DNA of 8,239 nt from Candidatus Faecivivens stercorigallinarum (GTDB taxonomy: Bacteria > Bacillota > Clostridia > Oscillospirales > Ruminococcaceae). The stretch is from the NCBI GenBank assembly GCA_018715465.1, contig DVLN01000069.1:1-8239 (forward strand). The letters are read 5' to 3'. Every line of letters begins with the position of its first letter. The stretch's first letter is position 1. This document shows positions 1 to 6,906 of the stretch, piece by piece. A model generated the notes under the pieces. The model worked only from the letters and a program-made list of their open reading frames with translations. It was not told the origin of the DNA and did not search any database. The position numbers and the translations under genes are program-made.

Positions 1-17
1 CAACCTTTTATCGGTTG
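1..17. repeat. Short inverted repeat at the window edge
   Basis: CAACC at 1-5 pairs with GGTTG at 13-17 around a seven-base loop. It lies about 100 bases downstream of the minus-strand HPr-like gene that ends at 118. It could be the hairpin of that gene's terminator, with the T run outside the window, but no T run can be seen. Bases 18-117 hold no convincing gene on either strand. Confidence 0.25.
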
Positions 18-117
18 GTGCGGATAACAAAATCAGTGCGTCATCATTTGGTGCCTTGCGCGCATACGGCAGCAAATGGTCTGGCCACAATACAAATATA
101 TTTGACCGCTTTGTCCA

Positions 118-357
118 TCAATCATTTTTGATGATGCAGAAGTCAATCTTTTTCAGCAGATCGTCAACATCGTCGGTCGAGACGGCCAGATCGATCGGTT
201 TGGTCAGGTCAAGACTAAAAATACCCATCAGCGATTTTGCATCGATGACATATCGGCCGGAGAGCAGGTCGACGTCATAAGGGCACTGGGTCATGATGTC
301 AACAAAATGCTTGACTTCATTTACGGTTTTAAGCTGAATCTGGCAAACTTTCTTCAT
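118..357 (-). CDS. HPr-like protein lacking the catalytic histidine (downstream copy)
   Basis: A 79-residue protein of the HPr phosphocarrier fold. The family signature is the stretch around the regulatory serine: SGRYVIDAKSLMGIFSLDL (residues 33-51) matches the NGKTVNLKSIMGVMSL region of Bacillus HPr, with Ser42 in the place of HPr Ser46. The N-terminal GxHARPA loop, which carries the phosphorylated His15 in true HPr, is replaced by KTVNEVKHFVDI, so PTS phosphotransfer from Enzyme I is not expected. A Crh-like regulatory role through the serine is possible but is inference. The start at 357 was chosen because GAGGAG (365-370) sits 7 bases upstream; an in-frame ATG at 361-363 is too close to that site. 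It is a paralogue of the gene at 510-740, with about 28 identities in the first 60 aligned positions by eye. I see no clear promoter of its own in the 152-base gap, so it may be co-transcribed with the upstream copy. Confidence 0.8.
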   Translation of the reverse strand: MKKVCQIQLKTVNEVKHFVDIMTQCPYDVDLLSGRYVIDAKSLMGIFSLDLTKPIDLAVSTDDVDDLLKKIDFCIIKND

Positions 358-469
358 ATTCATTCTCCTCTTTGTCACAAGATGTGTTCTGGGTGGACAT
401 GGAAAAACCTTTTCTCTTTTTATTTTGAGGTCACTTCCGGTGCCGCTGACGAATAATTGGGGTTACTGT

Positions 470-484
470 AGCCGGACCCCGGCT
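470..484. repeat. Palindrome between the two HPr-like genes
   Basis: AGCCGG (470-475) and CCGGCT (479-484) form a perfect 6-bp stem with a three-base loop. It lies in the gap between the stop of the upstream HPr-like gene (510) and the start of the downstream one (357). No T run follows on the minus strand, so it is not a standard intrinsic terminator for the upstream gene. It could be an mRNA-stabilising or processing hairpin that lets the two genes be expressed at different levels. The rest of 358-509 shows only the ribosome binding site of the downstream gene. Confidence 0.4.
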
Positions 485-509
485 GGCTTTTGTCTGTGCA
501 TGCTTCAAA

Positions 510-740
510 TTAAGCAACCCTGAATTTCTGTAGCTCGACAAACAACCCATCGGCGTCGTCGAAGTGAGCACAGAGCGTAACTGGTTTGGACAGGTCAAGG
601 CTGAAAACACCCATGATGGATTTCGCATCGACCGAGTACCGGCCGGACACCAGCCCGACTTGATAGACACACCTGCTGACCAGTTCGACCAGTTCTCTGA
701 CATCGGCTGGTGTATTCAGCAGAATTTTGCAGGTTCTCAT
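510..740 (-). CDS. HPr-like protein lacking the catalytic histidine (upstream copy)
   Basis: A 76-residue HPr-fold protein, promoter-proximal in the tandem pair. SGRYSVDAKSIMGVFSLDL (residues 32-50) is the regulatory-serine segment of the HPr family, and Ser41 aligns with HPr Ser46. The active-site His15 loop is absent: the equivalent stretch reads NTPADVRELVEL, with no histidine. It aligns without gaps to the neighbouring copy for about 60 residues, so the pair arose by tandem duplication. The chosen ATG (738-740) gives an N-terminus matching the paralogue; its AGGAGG (753-758) is a strong site but lies 12 bases away, longer than usual. An upstream in-frame ATG at 768-770 would place that AGGAGG inside the gene, so I reject it. 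A good sigma-A promoter lies upstream at 856-884. The role is unknown; a regulatory or scaffold function is more likely than sugar-PTS phosphotransfer. Confidence 0.78.
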   Translation of the reverse strand: MRTCKILLNTPADVRELVELVSRCVYQVGLVSGRYSVDAKSIMGVFSLDLSKPVTLCAHFDDADGLFVELQKFRVA

Positions 741-855
741 CTTCCGGGAAATCCTCCTAACCTGACGCAACAGCTTTCGGCAGAACGGCTGACCGGATCC
801 AAAACCACTGCGCGCAAAGGGGTGGAAAGGCGTTCGTCATTCTTACCGTAATTAA

Positions 856-884
856 AGTATAGCAGGAACGTTTCTTTAAGTCAA
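856..884 (-). promoter_or_regulatory. Sigma-A promoter for the HPr-like gene pair
   Basis: On the minus strand, TTGACT (-35, complement of 879-884) and TATACT (-10, complement of 856-861) are separated by exactly 17 bases. Transcription would begin near 849, giving a leader of about 110 bases before the ATG at 740. The -35 box is separated by only seven bases from the -35 box of the plus-strand mtaB promoter. This is a prediction from sequence only. Confidence 0.75.
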
Positions 885-891
885 CTGGCTC

Positions 892-920
892 TTGCCAATT
901 TCTATTTATTCCATTATAAT
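892..920 (+). promoter_or_regulatory. Sigma-A promoter for mtaB
   Basis: TTGCCA (892-897) and a perfect TATAAT (915-920) are separated by 17 bases. The start point is expected near 927, leaving about 175 untranslated bases before the TTG start of mtaB. A perfect 8-bp palindrome, GACCGGTC (930-937), sits at the beginning of the transcript and could be an operator, although so short a palindrome can occur by chance. The promoter is back to back with that of the HPr-like genes. Confidence 0.75.
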
Positions 921-926
921 ATAATC

Positions 927-1102
927 AGTGACCGGTCGTAATTATAAAGACTGCACAACATTCTTTTATTTTTATGTGATATTATGACAATTGAATTTTA
1001 TGCCGAATTTGGCAAAATACCACCTGTACAGTGCAAAATGCACCGTTGATCGGAAATACAGGCATTGTCAAGAAAATAACGAGCTGTAAGGGAGGCTTTT
1101 TT
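927..1102 (+). other. Possibly structured 5' leader of mtaB
   Basis: This is the untranslated stretch between the predicted start point and mtaB. Within it, CCTGTA (1023-1028) can pair with TACAGG (1057-1062). That stem would enclose a tight hairpin, GTGCA (1031-1035) with TGCAC (1039-1043), and a short CG-rich hairpin (CCG 1043-1045 with CGG 1051-1053, sharing one base), giving a small three-way-junction-like fold. A weaker hairpin, TGCC with GGCA, lies near 1000-1014. I recognise no known riboswitch or T-box motif, and no T-rich terminator follows before the ribosome binding site at 1090-1095. The fold is by eye and not tested against chance. Confidence 0.35.
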
Positions 1103-2410
1103 TTGCCGCGCATTGCTTTGATGACGGTTGGATGTAAAGTAAATCAGTATGAAACAGAAGTCCTGGCTGAGCTTTTTCGTGCAAGGGGTTATGAAATTGT
1201 TCCACCGGATGGAGAGGCGGATGTTTGCCTGCTCAACTCCTGCACCGTGACTTCTACCGGAGACCAGAAGACCCGCCAGCTGCTCCGCAGAATGAAAAAG
1301 AAAAATCCGGGCGCAATCGGCGTGTTGACTGGATGCTATCCACAGGCTTTCCCGGAGGCGGCTGCTGAGATCATGGAGGCGGATATTGTGACCGGGGAAC
1401 TGGCACGTGCTAAAATTCCAGAACTGGTCGAACAGGTACGCAAAACCGGACAGCGGATTGTCGATATTCCAGCCCATCAGCGTGGAGAGGCTTTTGAATC
1501 CATGCAGGTAACCGGGTTGGGCAACCGTACCCGGGCATATGTCAAGATCGAGGACGGTTGTGAACGGTATTGCTCCTACTGCATTATTCCCAAGGCAAGG
1601 GGGCCGGTTCGCTCCAAACCGCTGGCGGATATCGAGCGGGAGCTGATGGCGCTGGCACAATCTGGCTATAAAGAAGTTGTGCTGGTTGGTATCAACCTTT
1701 CTTCCTATGGCAAGGAGGTCGGGCTGCGGCTGATTGACGCGGTGCGGCTGGCCTGTATGGTGCCGGGCATCAAGCGGGTGCGGCTGGGAAGTCTGGAACC
1801 GGAGCTGCTGTCGGATGAGGATATCGCCGAGATGGCGACTTTCCCCAACTTTTGTCCACAGTTTCATCTGGCACTGCAAAGCGGCTGTGACCGGACGCTT
1901 CGAAGCATGAACCGTCATTATGATACGGCTGAATATGAACGAATCGTTGACGCAATCCGAAAAGCGTTTCCGCTTCCTGCGATTACCACCGATATTCTGG
2001 TCGGTTTCCCGGGTGAAACCCAAGAAGATTTCGCGGCTTCAGCGGCGTTTGCCGAAAAGATCGGATTTGCACGGGTGCACGTTTTCCCTTATTCCAGACG
2101 GGATGGTACGCCGGCTGCTGCAAGACCTGAGCAGTTGTCCGAGCAGGAAAAATCTGCCCGCAGCCGGGCGATGATTGCTGTCACCGACAGGACCCGGATT
2201 GCTTTTCTGGAAAAAATGGTCGGCCGGGTAGAAAAGGTTTTGATTGAGTCGACCAAAACCCCGCTGGGGTATGAAGGGTATACCGCCAACTATACGCCGG
2301 TGGTGGTGCAGTGCGGTGAAGAAATGGTTGGAAGGATTGTACCGGTCCGGCTGACTTGCCGGGTGGACAACCGTTGTCTCGGAGAGGTGCTGTCACCAGA
2401 CGAGGTATGA
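1103..2410 (+). CDS. mtaB: tRNA (t6A37) C2-methylthiotransferase MtaB
   Basis: This radical SAM enzyme converts N6-threonylcarbamoyladenosine at position 37 of tRNAs reading ANN codons to the 2-methylthio form (ms2t6A), using two 4Fe-4S clusters. The 435-residue protein begins with the MTTase domain: Cys11 in VGCKVNQYETE, Cys47 in LLNSCTVTSTGDQKTRQ and Cys78 in LTGCYPQ bind the first cluster. The radical SAM core follows with CxxxCxxC at Cys153, Cys157 and Cys160 (EDGCERYCSYCIIP). The remainder is consistent with a C-terminal TRAM domain for RNA binding from about residue 370 to the end. The length is usual for MtaB. The start is TTG: GGGAGG (1090-1095) lies 7 bases upstream and the protein then opens with the family's PRIALMTVGCKVNQ. 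A GTG at 1031 would add 24 unrelated residues. MiaB and RimO are relatives, but VGCKVNQYE at the first cysteine favours MtaB. It appears monocistronic. Confidence 0.93.
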   Translation: MPRIALMTVGCKVNQYETEVLAELFRARGYEIVPPDGEADVCLLNSCTVTSTGDQKTRQLLRRMKKKNPGAIGVLTGCYPQAFPEAAAEIMEADIVTGELARAKIPELVEQVRKTGQRIVDIPAHQRGEAFESMQVTGLGNRTRAYVKIEDGCERYCSYCIIPKARGPVRSKPLADIERELMALAQSGYKEVVLVGINLSSYGKEVGLRLIDAVRLACMVPGIKRVRLGSLEPELLSDEDIAEMATFPNFCPQFHLALQSGCDRTLRSMNRHYDTAEYERIVDAIRKAFPLPAITTDILVGFPGETQEDFAASAAFAEKIGFARVHVFPYSRRDGTPAAARPEQLSEQEKSARSRAMIAVTDRTRIAFLEKMVGRVEKVLIESTKTPLGYEGYTANYTPVVVQCGEEMVGRIVPVRLTCRVDNRCLGEVLSPDEV

Positions 2411-2468
2411 CCTCCTGTGAGACGGCAGGCGGATTGAATTGCTGTAAAAGGGCTTTGCCCGTTTGCAT

Positions 2469-2506
2469 GGCGGCATTTTGGAATAAATCCGAAAAGGCCG
2501 CCTTTT
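2469..2506 (+). terminator. Intrinsic terminator after mtaB, possibly a purL leader attenuator
   Basis: GGCGGC (2469-2474) pairs with GCCGCC (2497-2502). Inside, TTTT pairs with AAAA and GGA with TCC around a five-base loop, and TTTT (2503-2506) follows. A smaller hairpin, GGGC-TTT-GCCC (2450-2460), lies just upstream. The position, about 60 bases after the mtaB stop and 54 before the purL start, fits a terminator for mtaB. I see no convincing promoter between it and purL, so it may instead act within a shared transcript. Confidence 0.7.
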
Positions 2507-2518
2507 ACCTTTAAACTG

Positions 2519-2536
2519 TTTTCCGTTATCGGAAAA
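2519..2536 (+). promoter_or_regulatory. Palindrome just upstream of the purL ribosome binding site
   Basis: TTTTCCGTTATCGGAAAA is a perfect 7-bp stem with a four-base loop, ending 7 bases before the AAGGA at 2544-2548. It could be a protein-binding operator or a small RNA hairpin in the purL leader. It does not resemble the PurR box or the purine riboswitch known from other Firmicutes. Function unknown. Confidence 0.4.
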
Positions 2537-2559
2537 GTATGGAAAGGACTTGTGAAAAT

Positions 2560-5500
2560 ATGGCTGTTTTCAGAATCTATGTTGAAAAGAAACCGGAATT
2601 TGCCGTGGAAGCGAATGGTGTCCGCCACGACATTTCCACCCTTGGCATCAAGGTGAAGAGCGTCCGGCTGTTCAACCGTTATGATGTCGAAGGAATTGAT
2701 CCTGAAACTTTTGAGACTGCTTCCCGTACCATCTTTTCGGAGCCGGCAGTCGATGTGACCTGTGCAGAACTCCCGGCACTCCAGCCCGGTCAGCGGCTGC
2801 TGGCAGTCGAGTACCTGCCCGGCCAGTTTGATCAGAGAGCGGATTCCTGTGAACAGTGCATCCAGATCATGACCCAGGGTGACCGTCCCAGAGTACGCAA
2901 CGCCCGCGTTTATCTGATCGACGGAGAGATCTCCGACGAAGAGTTTGAAACCATCAAGAATACGCTGATCAACCCTGTCGAGGCAAGAGAAGCTTCCCTT
3001 GCGAAGTTTGACACCCTGGCGGTCAGCTACGATATCCCGACGACTGTCAAGACACTGGATGGATTTATCGAGCTGTCGGATGAGGAACTTGCCGGATTTA
3101 TTGTATCTTACGGCCTGGCAATGGATTTTGACGACATTGCTTTCTGCCAGCGTTACTTCAAATACATCGAACACCGTGACCCCACCATCACCGAAATCCG
3201 TTTGATTGATACCTACTGGTCTGACCACTGCCGTCATACTACTTTCGGCACAATTATCGACCAAGTTGAGATCGACGATCCGGCTATTCGTAAGACCTAT
3301 GAGCAATATCTGGCTGTCCGTAAGGAACTGTACGAGGGCAAAAAGAAAAAACCGATGACCCTGATGGATATGGCTGTCATCGGTGCCAAGAAACTGAAAA
3401 AAGACGGCATTCTGACCGATTTGGATGAATCGGACGAGATTAACGCCTGCACCGTCCGCATTCAGGTGGACGTCGACGGCAAGATGGAAGACTGGCTGCT
3501 GTTGTTCAAAAATGAGACCCACAACCATCCGACCGAAATCGAACCTTTCGGTGGTGCTGCAACCTGTCTGGGCGGTGCAATCCGTGACCCGCTTTCGGGA
3601 CGCAGCTATGTTTACCAGGCAATGCGTGTGACCGGTGCGGCTGACCCGACTGTTCCGAGAAGCCAGACCCTCAAGGGCAAGCTTCCGCAGAAAAAGATCG
3701 TGACCACCGCTGCAAGAGGTTATTCCTCTTACGGCAACCAGATCGGCCTTGCAACCGGTGAAGTTACCGAGGTTTACCATCCCAACTATGTCGCCAAGAG
3801 AATGGAGATTGGTGCGGTTATCGGTGCGGCTCCTGCCGAAAATGTCATCCGTGAAGTTCCCGATCCCGGCGATATCGTCATCCTGCTGGGCGGCCGTACC
3901 GGCCGTGACGGCTGCGGCGGTGCAACCGGTTCATCCAAATCCCATACACTGGAATCGCTGGAAACCTGCGGCGCTGAAGTCCAGAAGGGCAACGCTCCGA
4001 TTGAACGTGAGCTGGCCCGCCTGTTCCGTGACCCGGAGGTCACCCGGATGATTCGCCGCTGCAACGACTTTGGTGCAGGTGGTGTTTCGGTTGCAATCGG
4101 TGAGCTGGCAGATGGTCTGGACATCAATCTGGATGCTGTACCGAAAAAATATGACGGTCTGGATGGCACCGAGCTTGCAATCTCTGAATCCCAGGAGAGA
4201 ATGGCAGTCGTTGTTGCTCCTGAAAACGTCGAAAAATTTATCCAGCTGGCACATACTGAAAACCTCGAAGCAACGGTTGTTGCGACTGTTACCGATAAAG
4301 AACGGATGACCATGACTTGGTGCGGCAATACGATTGTTGACCTGTCCAGAGAGTTCCTGAATTCCAACGGTGCTGAAAAGCATACCAACGTCAAGATCGA
4401 AGTATCTGAAGTCCATCCGGTCAATGTCCTGGAAAATACGCCCGATAACTGGATTGCACATATGTCCAACCTCAATATCTGCTCGCAGAAGGGGCTGGTC
4501 TCGATGTTTGACTCGTCGATCGGCGGCGCGACTGTTACGATGCCTTACGGCGGCAAATATCAGATGACCAAGACCCAGGCGATGGCTGCCAAACTGCCGG
4601 TTCTGACTGGTGACACCAACACCTGCTCGGTGATGGCGTGGGGCTATAACCCTGATCTGACTGCACAGAACCCTTATCTGGGCGCACAGTATGCGGTTAT
4701 TGAGTCGATCGCAAAACTGGTTGCGGCCGGCGGCAACCATGAAAAATGCTGGCTGACCTTCCAGGAATACTTTGAGAGAATGACTTCTGATCCCACCAGA
4801 TGGGGCAAGCCAATGAGCGCACTGCTGGGCGGTCTGGAAGCACAGTGGCAGCTGGGTGCCGCTTCAATTGGCGGCAAGGACTCGATGTCCGGTACCTTTG
4901 AGGATATCGACGTTCCGCCTACGCTGGTTTCGTTTGCGGTATCGCTGGCGGATGCGAGAAAGGTCATTTCGCCCGAATTTAAGTGTGTCACCTCTCCGGT
5001 CGTGCTGCTGCTGCCGAAGATGAATGAGGATGGTACGCCCGATTATGCTTCTGTCCGTGAAGTCTTTACCCGTGTACGTGATATGATCGCAGCAGGTAAG
5101 GTCCTGTCCGCATGGACGCTGGGTTACGGCGGTGTTTCGGAAGCAATTGTCAAGATGGGTCTTGGCAACAAGATTGGTTTTACTTTTACGGCTGATGTCT
5201 GCAAGACGCTGATGTTCAACCCTGTTTACGGCGGCTTCGTACTTGAGATGGCAGGTGAAGCAGATGCAGAAGGTCTGCCGGTCATCGGTACCACCCGTCT
5301 GGAACCGGTTGTCACTCTGTACAGCGGCGAAAAAGTCAAGCTGGATGACCTCCAGAATTCTTACGAAGAAAAGCTCGAAAAGGTCTATCATACGCTGGCG
5401 GCTGTTCCCGAAGGCAAGCCCGAGACCTTTACCTATACATCCGAAACCAGACTGTCCCCCGCGATTAAGGTTGCGCGTCCCCGCGTCCTGATTCCGGTAT

Positions 5501-6276
5501 TCCCGGGTACCAACTGCGAATATGATACCGCACGCGCCTTTGAAAAGGCCGGTGCACAGGCGGATGTCTTTGTCATCCGTAACCTGAACGGTTCTGATAT
5601 CGAAGAGTCGGTCAACGAGTTCGCACGTCGTTTGGCTGAGAGCCAGATCGTCATGATTCCCGGCGGCTTCTCCGGTGGTGACGAACCGGACGGCAGCGGC
5701 AAATTTATCACTGCTTTCTTCCGCAACCCGCGCATCAAGGACGGTGTACATACCCTGCTCAAACAGCGGGATGGCCTGATGCTGGGTATCTGCAACGGTT
5801 TCCAGGCTTTGGTTAAACTGGGTCTGGTGCCCTTTGGCGAGATTGTCGAGATGGAAGACAACTCTCCGACCCTGACTTTCAACTCGATCGGCCGCCATCA
5901 GTCGATGATGGTTCGTACCCGCATCGCATCCAACAAGTCGCCCTGGCTGTATAACACCTCGGTCGGTGATTATCATATGATCCCGATTTCTCACGGTGAA
6001 GGACGTTTCATCGCGACTCCTGAACTGGTGGCGCAGATGGCAGCCAATGGTCAGATTGCGACCCAGTATGTCGATTTGGAAGGCAACCCCACCTATGACA
6101 TTCACTTCAATCCCAATGCTTCGGTTATGGCGATTGAAGGCATCACATCTCCTGACGGCCGTGTGCTTGGTAAGATGGGTCACAGTGAACGTGTCATCGG
6201 CAGCGACCTTGCCAAGAATATCGACGGAACAAAAGATCAGTTGATCTTTAAGAGCGGTGTTGAGTACTTTAAATAA
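2560..6276 (+). CDS. purL: Phosphoribosylformylglycinamidine synthase, fused PurL
   Basis: A cytoplasmic enzyme that makes formylglycinamidine ribonucleotide from FGAR, glutamine and ATP, the fourth step of de novo purine synthesis. At 1238 residues it is the large single-chain form, close to the roughly 1295 of enterobacterial PurL, combining parts that Bacillus splits into PurS, PurL and PurQ. An N-terminal PurS-like region comes first. The synthetase halves follow, with ETHNHPT at residues 319-325 and the glycine-rich GGRTGRDGCGG from residue 444. The glutaminase domain begins near residue 975 (RVLIPVFPGTNCEYD). Its triad is visible: Cys1078 in LGICNGFQ, with His1208 and Glu1210 in MGHSERV. 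The start at 2560 follows AAGGA (2544-2548) by 11 bases and gives the MAVFRIYVEKKP opening; an ATG at 2539 would add seven residues but lacks a good ribosome site. Codon use looks strongly biased, suggesting high expression. No other purine gene is in view. Confidence 0.96.
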   Translation: MAVFRIYVEKKPEFAVEANGVRHDISTLGIKVKSVRLFNRYDVEGIDPETFETASRTIFSEPAVDVTCAELPALQPGQRLLAVEYLPGQFDQRADSCEQCIQIMTQGDRPRVRNARVYLIDGEISDEEFETIKNTLINPVEAREASLAKFDTLAVSYDIPTTVKTLDGFIELSDEELAGFIVSYGLAMDFDDIAFCQRYFKYIEHRDPTITEIRLIDTYWSDHCRHTTFGTIIDQVEIDDPAIRKTYEQYLAVRKELYEGKKKKPMTLMDMAVIGAKKLKKDGILTDLDESDEINACTVRIQVDVDGKMEDWLLLFKNETHNHPTEIEPFGGAATCLGGAIRDPLSGRSYVYQAMRVTGAADPTVPRSQTLKGKLPQKKIVTTAARGYSSYGNQIGLATGEVTEVYHPNYVAKRMEIGAVIGAAPAENVIREVPDPGDIVILLGGRTGRDGCGGATGSSKSHTLESLETCGAEVQKGNAPIERELARLFRDPEVTRMIRRCNDFGAGGVSVAIGELADGLDINLDAVPKKYDGLDGTELAISESQERMAVVVAPENVEKFIQLAHTENLEATVVATVTDKERMTMTWCGNTIVDLSREFLNSNGAEKHTNVKIEVSEVHPVNVLENTPDNWIAHMSNLNICSQKGLVSMFDSSIGGATVTMPYGGKYQMTKTQAMAAKLPVLTGDTNTCSVMAWGYNPDLTAQNPYLGAQYAVIESIAKLVAAGGNHEKCWLTFQEYFERMTSDPTRWGKPMSALLGGLEAQWQLGAASIGGKDSMSGTFEDIDVPPTLVSFAVSLADARKVISPEFKCVTSPVVLLLPKMNEDGTPDYASVREVFTRVRDMIAAGKVLSAWTLGYGGVSEAIVKMGLGNKIGFTFTADVCKTLMFNPVYGGFVLEMAGEADAEGLPVIGTTRLEPVVTLYSGEKVKLDDLQNSYEEKLEKVYHTLAAVPEGKPETFTYTSETRLSPAIKVARPRVLIPVFPGTNCEYDTARAFEKAGAQADVFVIRNLNGSDIEESVNEFARRLAESQIVMIPGGFSGGDEPDGSGKFITAFFRNPRIKDGVHTLLKQRDGLMLGICNGFQALVKLGLVPFGEIVEMEDNSPTLTFNSIGRHQSMMVRTRIASNKSPWLYNTSVGDYHMIPISHGEGRFIATPELVAQMAANGQIATQYVDLEGNPTYDIHFNPNASVMAIEGITSPDGRVLGKMGHSERVIGSDLAKNIDGTKDQLIFKSGVEYFK

Positions 6277-6310
6277 TCCGCAGCTTTGTAATTTGGTTGA
6301 ATAGCTCATA

Positions 6311-6348
6311 AAAATATCCGGCGCCTGTCATCAGACGCCGGATATTTT
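6311..6348. terminator. Bidirectional intrinsic terminator between purL and thiW
   Basis: A perfect 13-bp stem, AAAATATCCGGCG (6311-6323) with CGCCGGATATTTT (6336-6348), plus an inner CTG/CAG pairing around a TCAT loop. The A run on one arm and the T run on the other make it work in both directions. It sits 35 bases after the purL stop and 10 bases after the convergent thiW stop, so it should serve both genes. Confidence 0.9.
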
Positions 6349-6357
6349 ACGTTCAGA

Positions 6358-6879
6358 TCATAATTTTCTGACAGACGGGTTGAGTACTCGATTCAGTGTG
6401 CCGGTCTTTTTTAATGCGCCTACCAGGAAAACAGCGATGATCGTTCCGCCTGCACAGCTGACGAAGAATGGAAATACGTAGGAAAACAATGCAGATTCTT
6501 TTCCGAGGACAAAGACTGCGAGCGGCCAGGCAAGTATACCGCCCAGAATGCTGGTTCCGACCAGTTCTCCGAGGTAGGCAAGCACCAGTTTGTGTCCGCA
6601 GTACTGGTAGAGTATGCCGCCCAGCAGAGCCCCTGCCATGCTGCCCGGGAAGGCGAGCAGAGTTCCTGAACCCATCAGATTGCGGAGAAGGCTGGCACAG
6701 AAAGCCATCCCGACACTATACCATGGCCCGAGGAATACACCTGCCAGAATATTGCACAAATGCTGGATGGGGAAGCAGCGTGAAGCGCCGACTGGAATCG
6801 AAAAGGTGGAGGTAGCCACACAGACGGCGGTCAGGACGGCTGCAAGACAGAGTTTGCGGAGATGAAGGGAAGTTTTCAT
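6358..6879 (-). CDS. thiW: ThiW, thiamine/thiazole-type ECF transporter S component
   Basis: The membrane-embedded, substrate-binding subunit of an energy-coupling-factor importer, thought to take up thiamine or its thiazole precursor. The 173-residue protein is hydrophobic, with roughly five or six membrane segments. The ThiW family signature is visible: IPVGASRCFPIQHL from residue 28, running into NILAGVFLGPW, then RNLMGSGTLLAFPGSMAG from residue 66 and a basic C-terminus. No ATPase or EcfT gene is adjacent, so it probably uses a shared ECF module encoded elsewhere (group II arrangement). The start is well supported: AAGGAG (complement of 6888-6893) lies 8 bases upstream of the ATG. Regulation is clear from the leader, with its own promoter, a TPP riboswitch and a terminator. 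The exact substrate cannot be decided from sequence; the riboswitch supports a thiamine-related one. Confidence 0.88.
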   Translation of the reverse strand: MKTSLHLRKLCLAAVLTAVCVATSTFSIPVGASRCFPIQHLCNILAGVFLGPWYSVGMAFCASLLRNLMGSGTLLAFPGSMAGALLGGILYQYCGHKLVLAYLGELVGTSILGGILAWPLAVFVLGKESALFSYVFPFFVSCAGGTIIAVFLVGALKKTGTLNRVLNPSVRKL

Positions 6880-6906
6880 ATGGATGACTCCTTTTTGATA
6901 AAATAC

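Noticed and set aside
470..484. Hairpin considered as an intrinsic terminator of the upstream HPr-like gene
   Set aside because: No T run follows on the minus strand. The T-rich side is on the plus strand, where no gene ends.
431..703. Overlapping minus-strand frame inside the upstream HPr-like gene
   Set aside because: It is out of frame with the HPr fold and its product has no recognisable motif. The paralogue alignment fixes the correct frame.
564..851. Plus-strand open frame over the upstream HPr-like gene
   Set aside because: It runs antisense through a well-supported gene with its own promoter and ribosome site, and its product has low complexity without family features.
927..1102. 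mtaB leader considered as a T-box or known riboswitch
   Set aside because: No T-box AGGGTGG-type sequence, no specifier-loop arrangement and no terminator before the ribosome site; no other aptamer consensus recognised.
998..2023. Minus-strand open frame opposite mtaB
   Set aside because: The mtaB strand carries all six cluster-binding cysteines. The antisense product shows no recognisable domain.
2290..3780. Long minus-strand open frame opposite purL (496 codons)
   Set aside because: It is codon-in-register antisense to purL and stays open because purL hardly uses TTA, CTA and TCA codons. The product resembles no family I know and has no start signals.
4864..6309. Second long minus-strand open frame opposite purL (481 codons)
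   Set aside because: Same codon-bias artefact. The purL protein on the other strand is unmistakable and complete.
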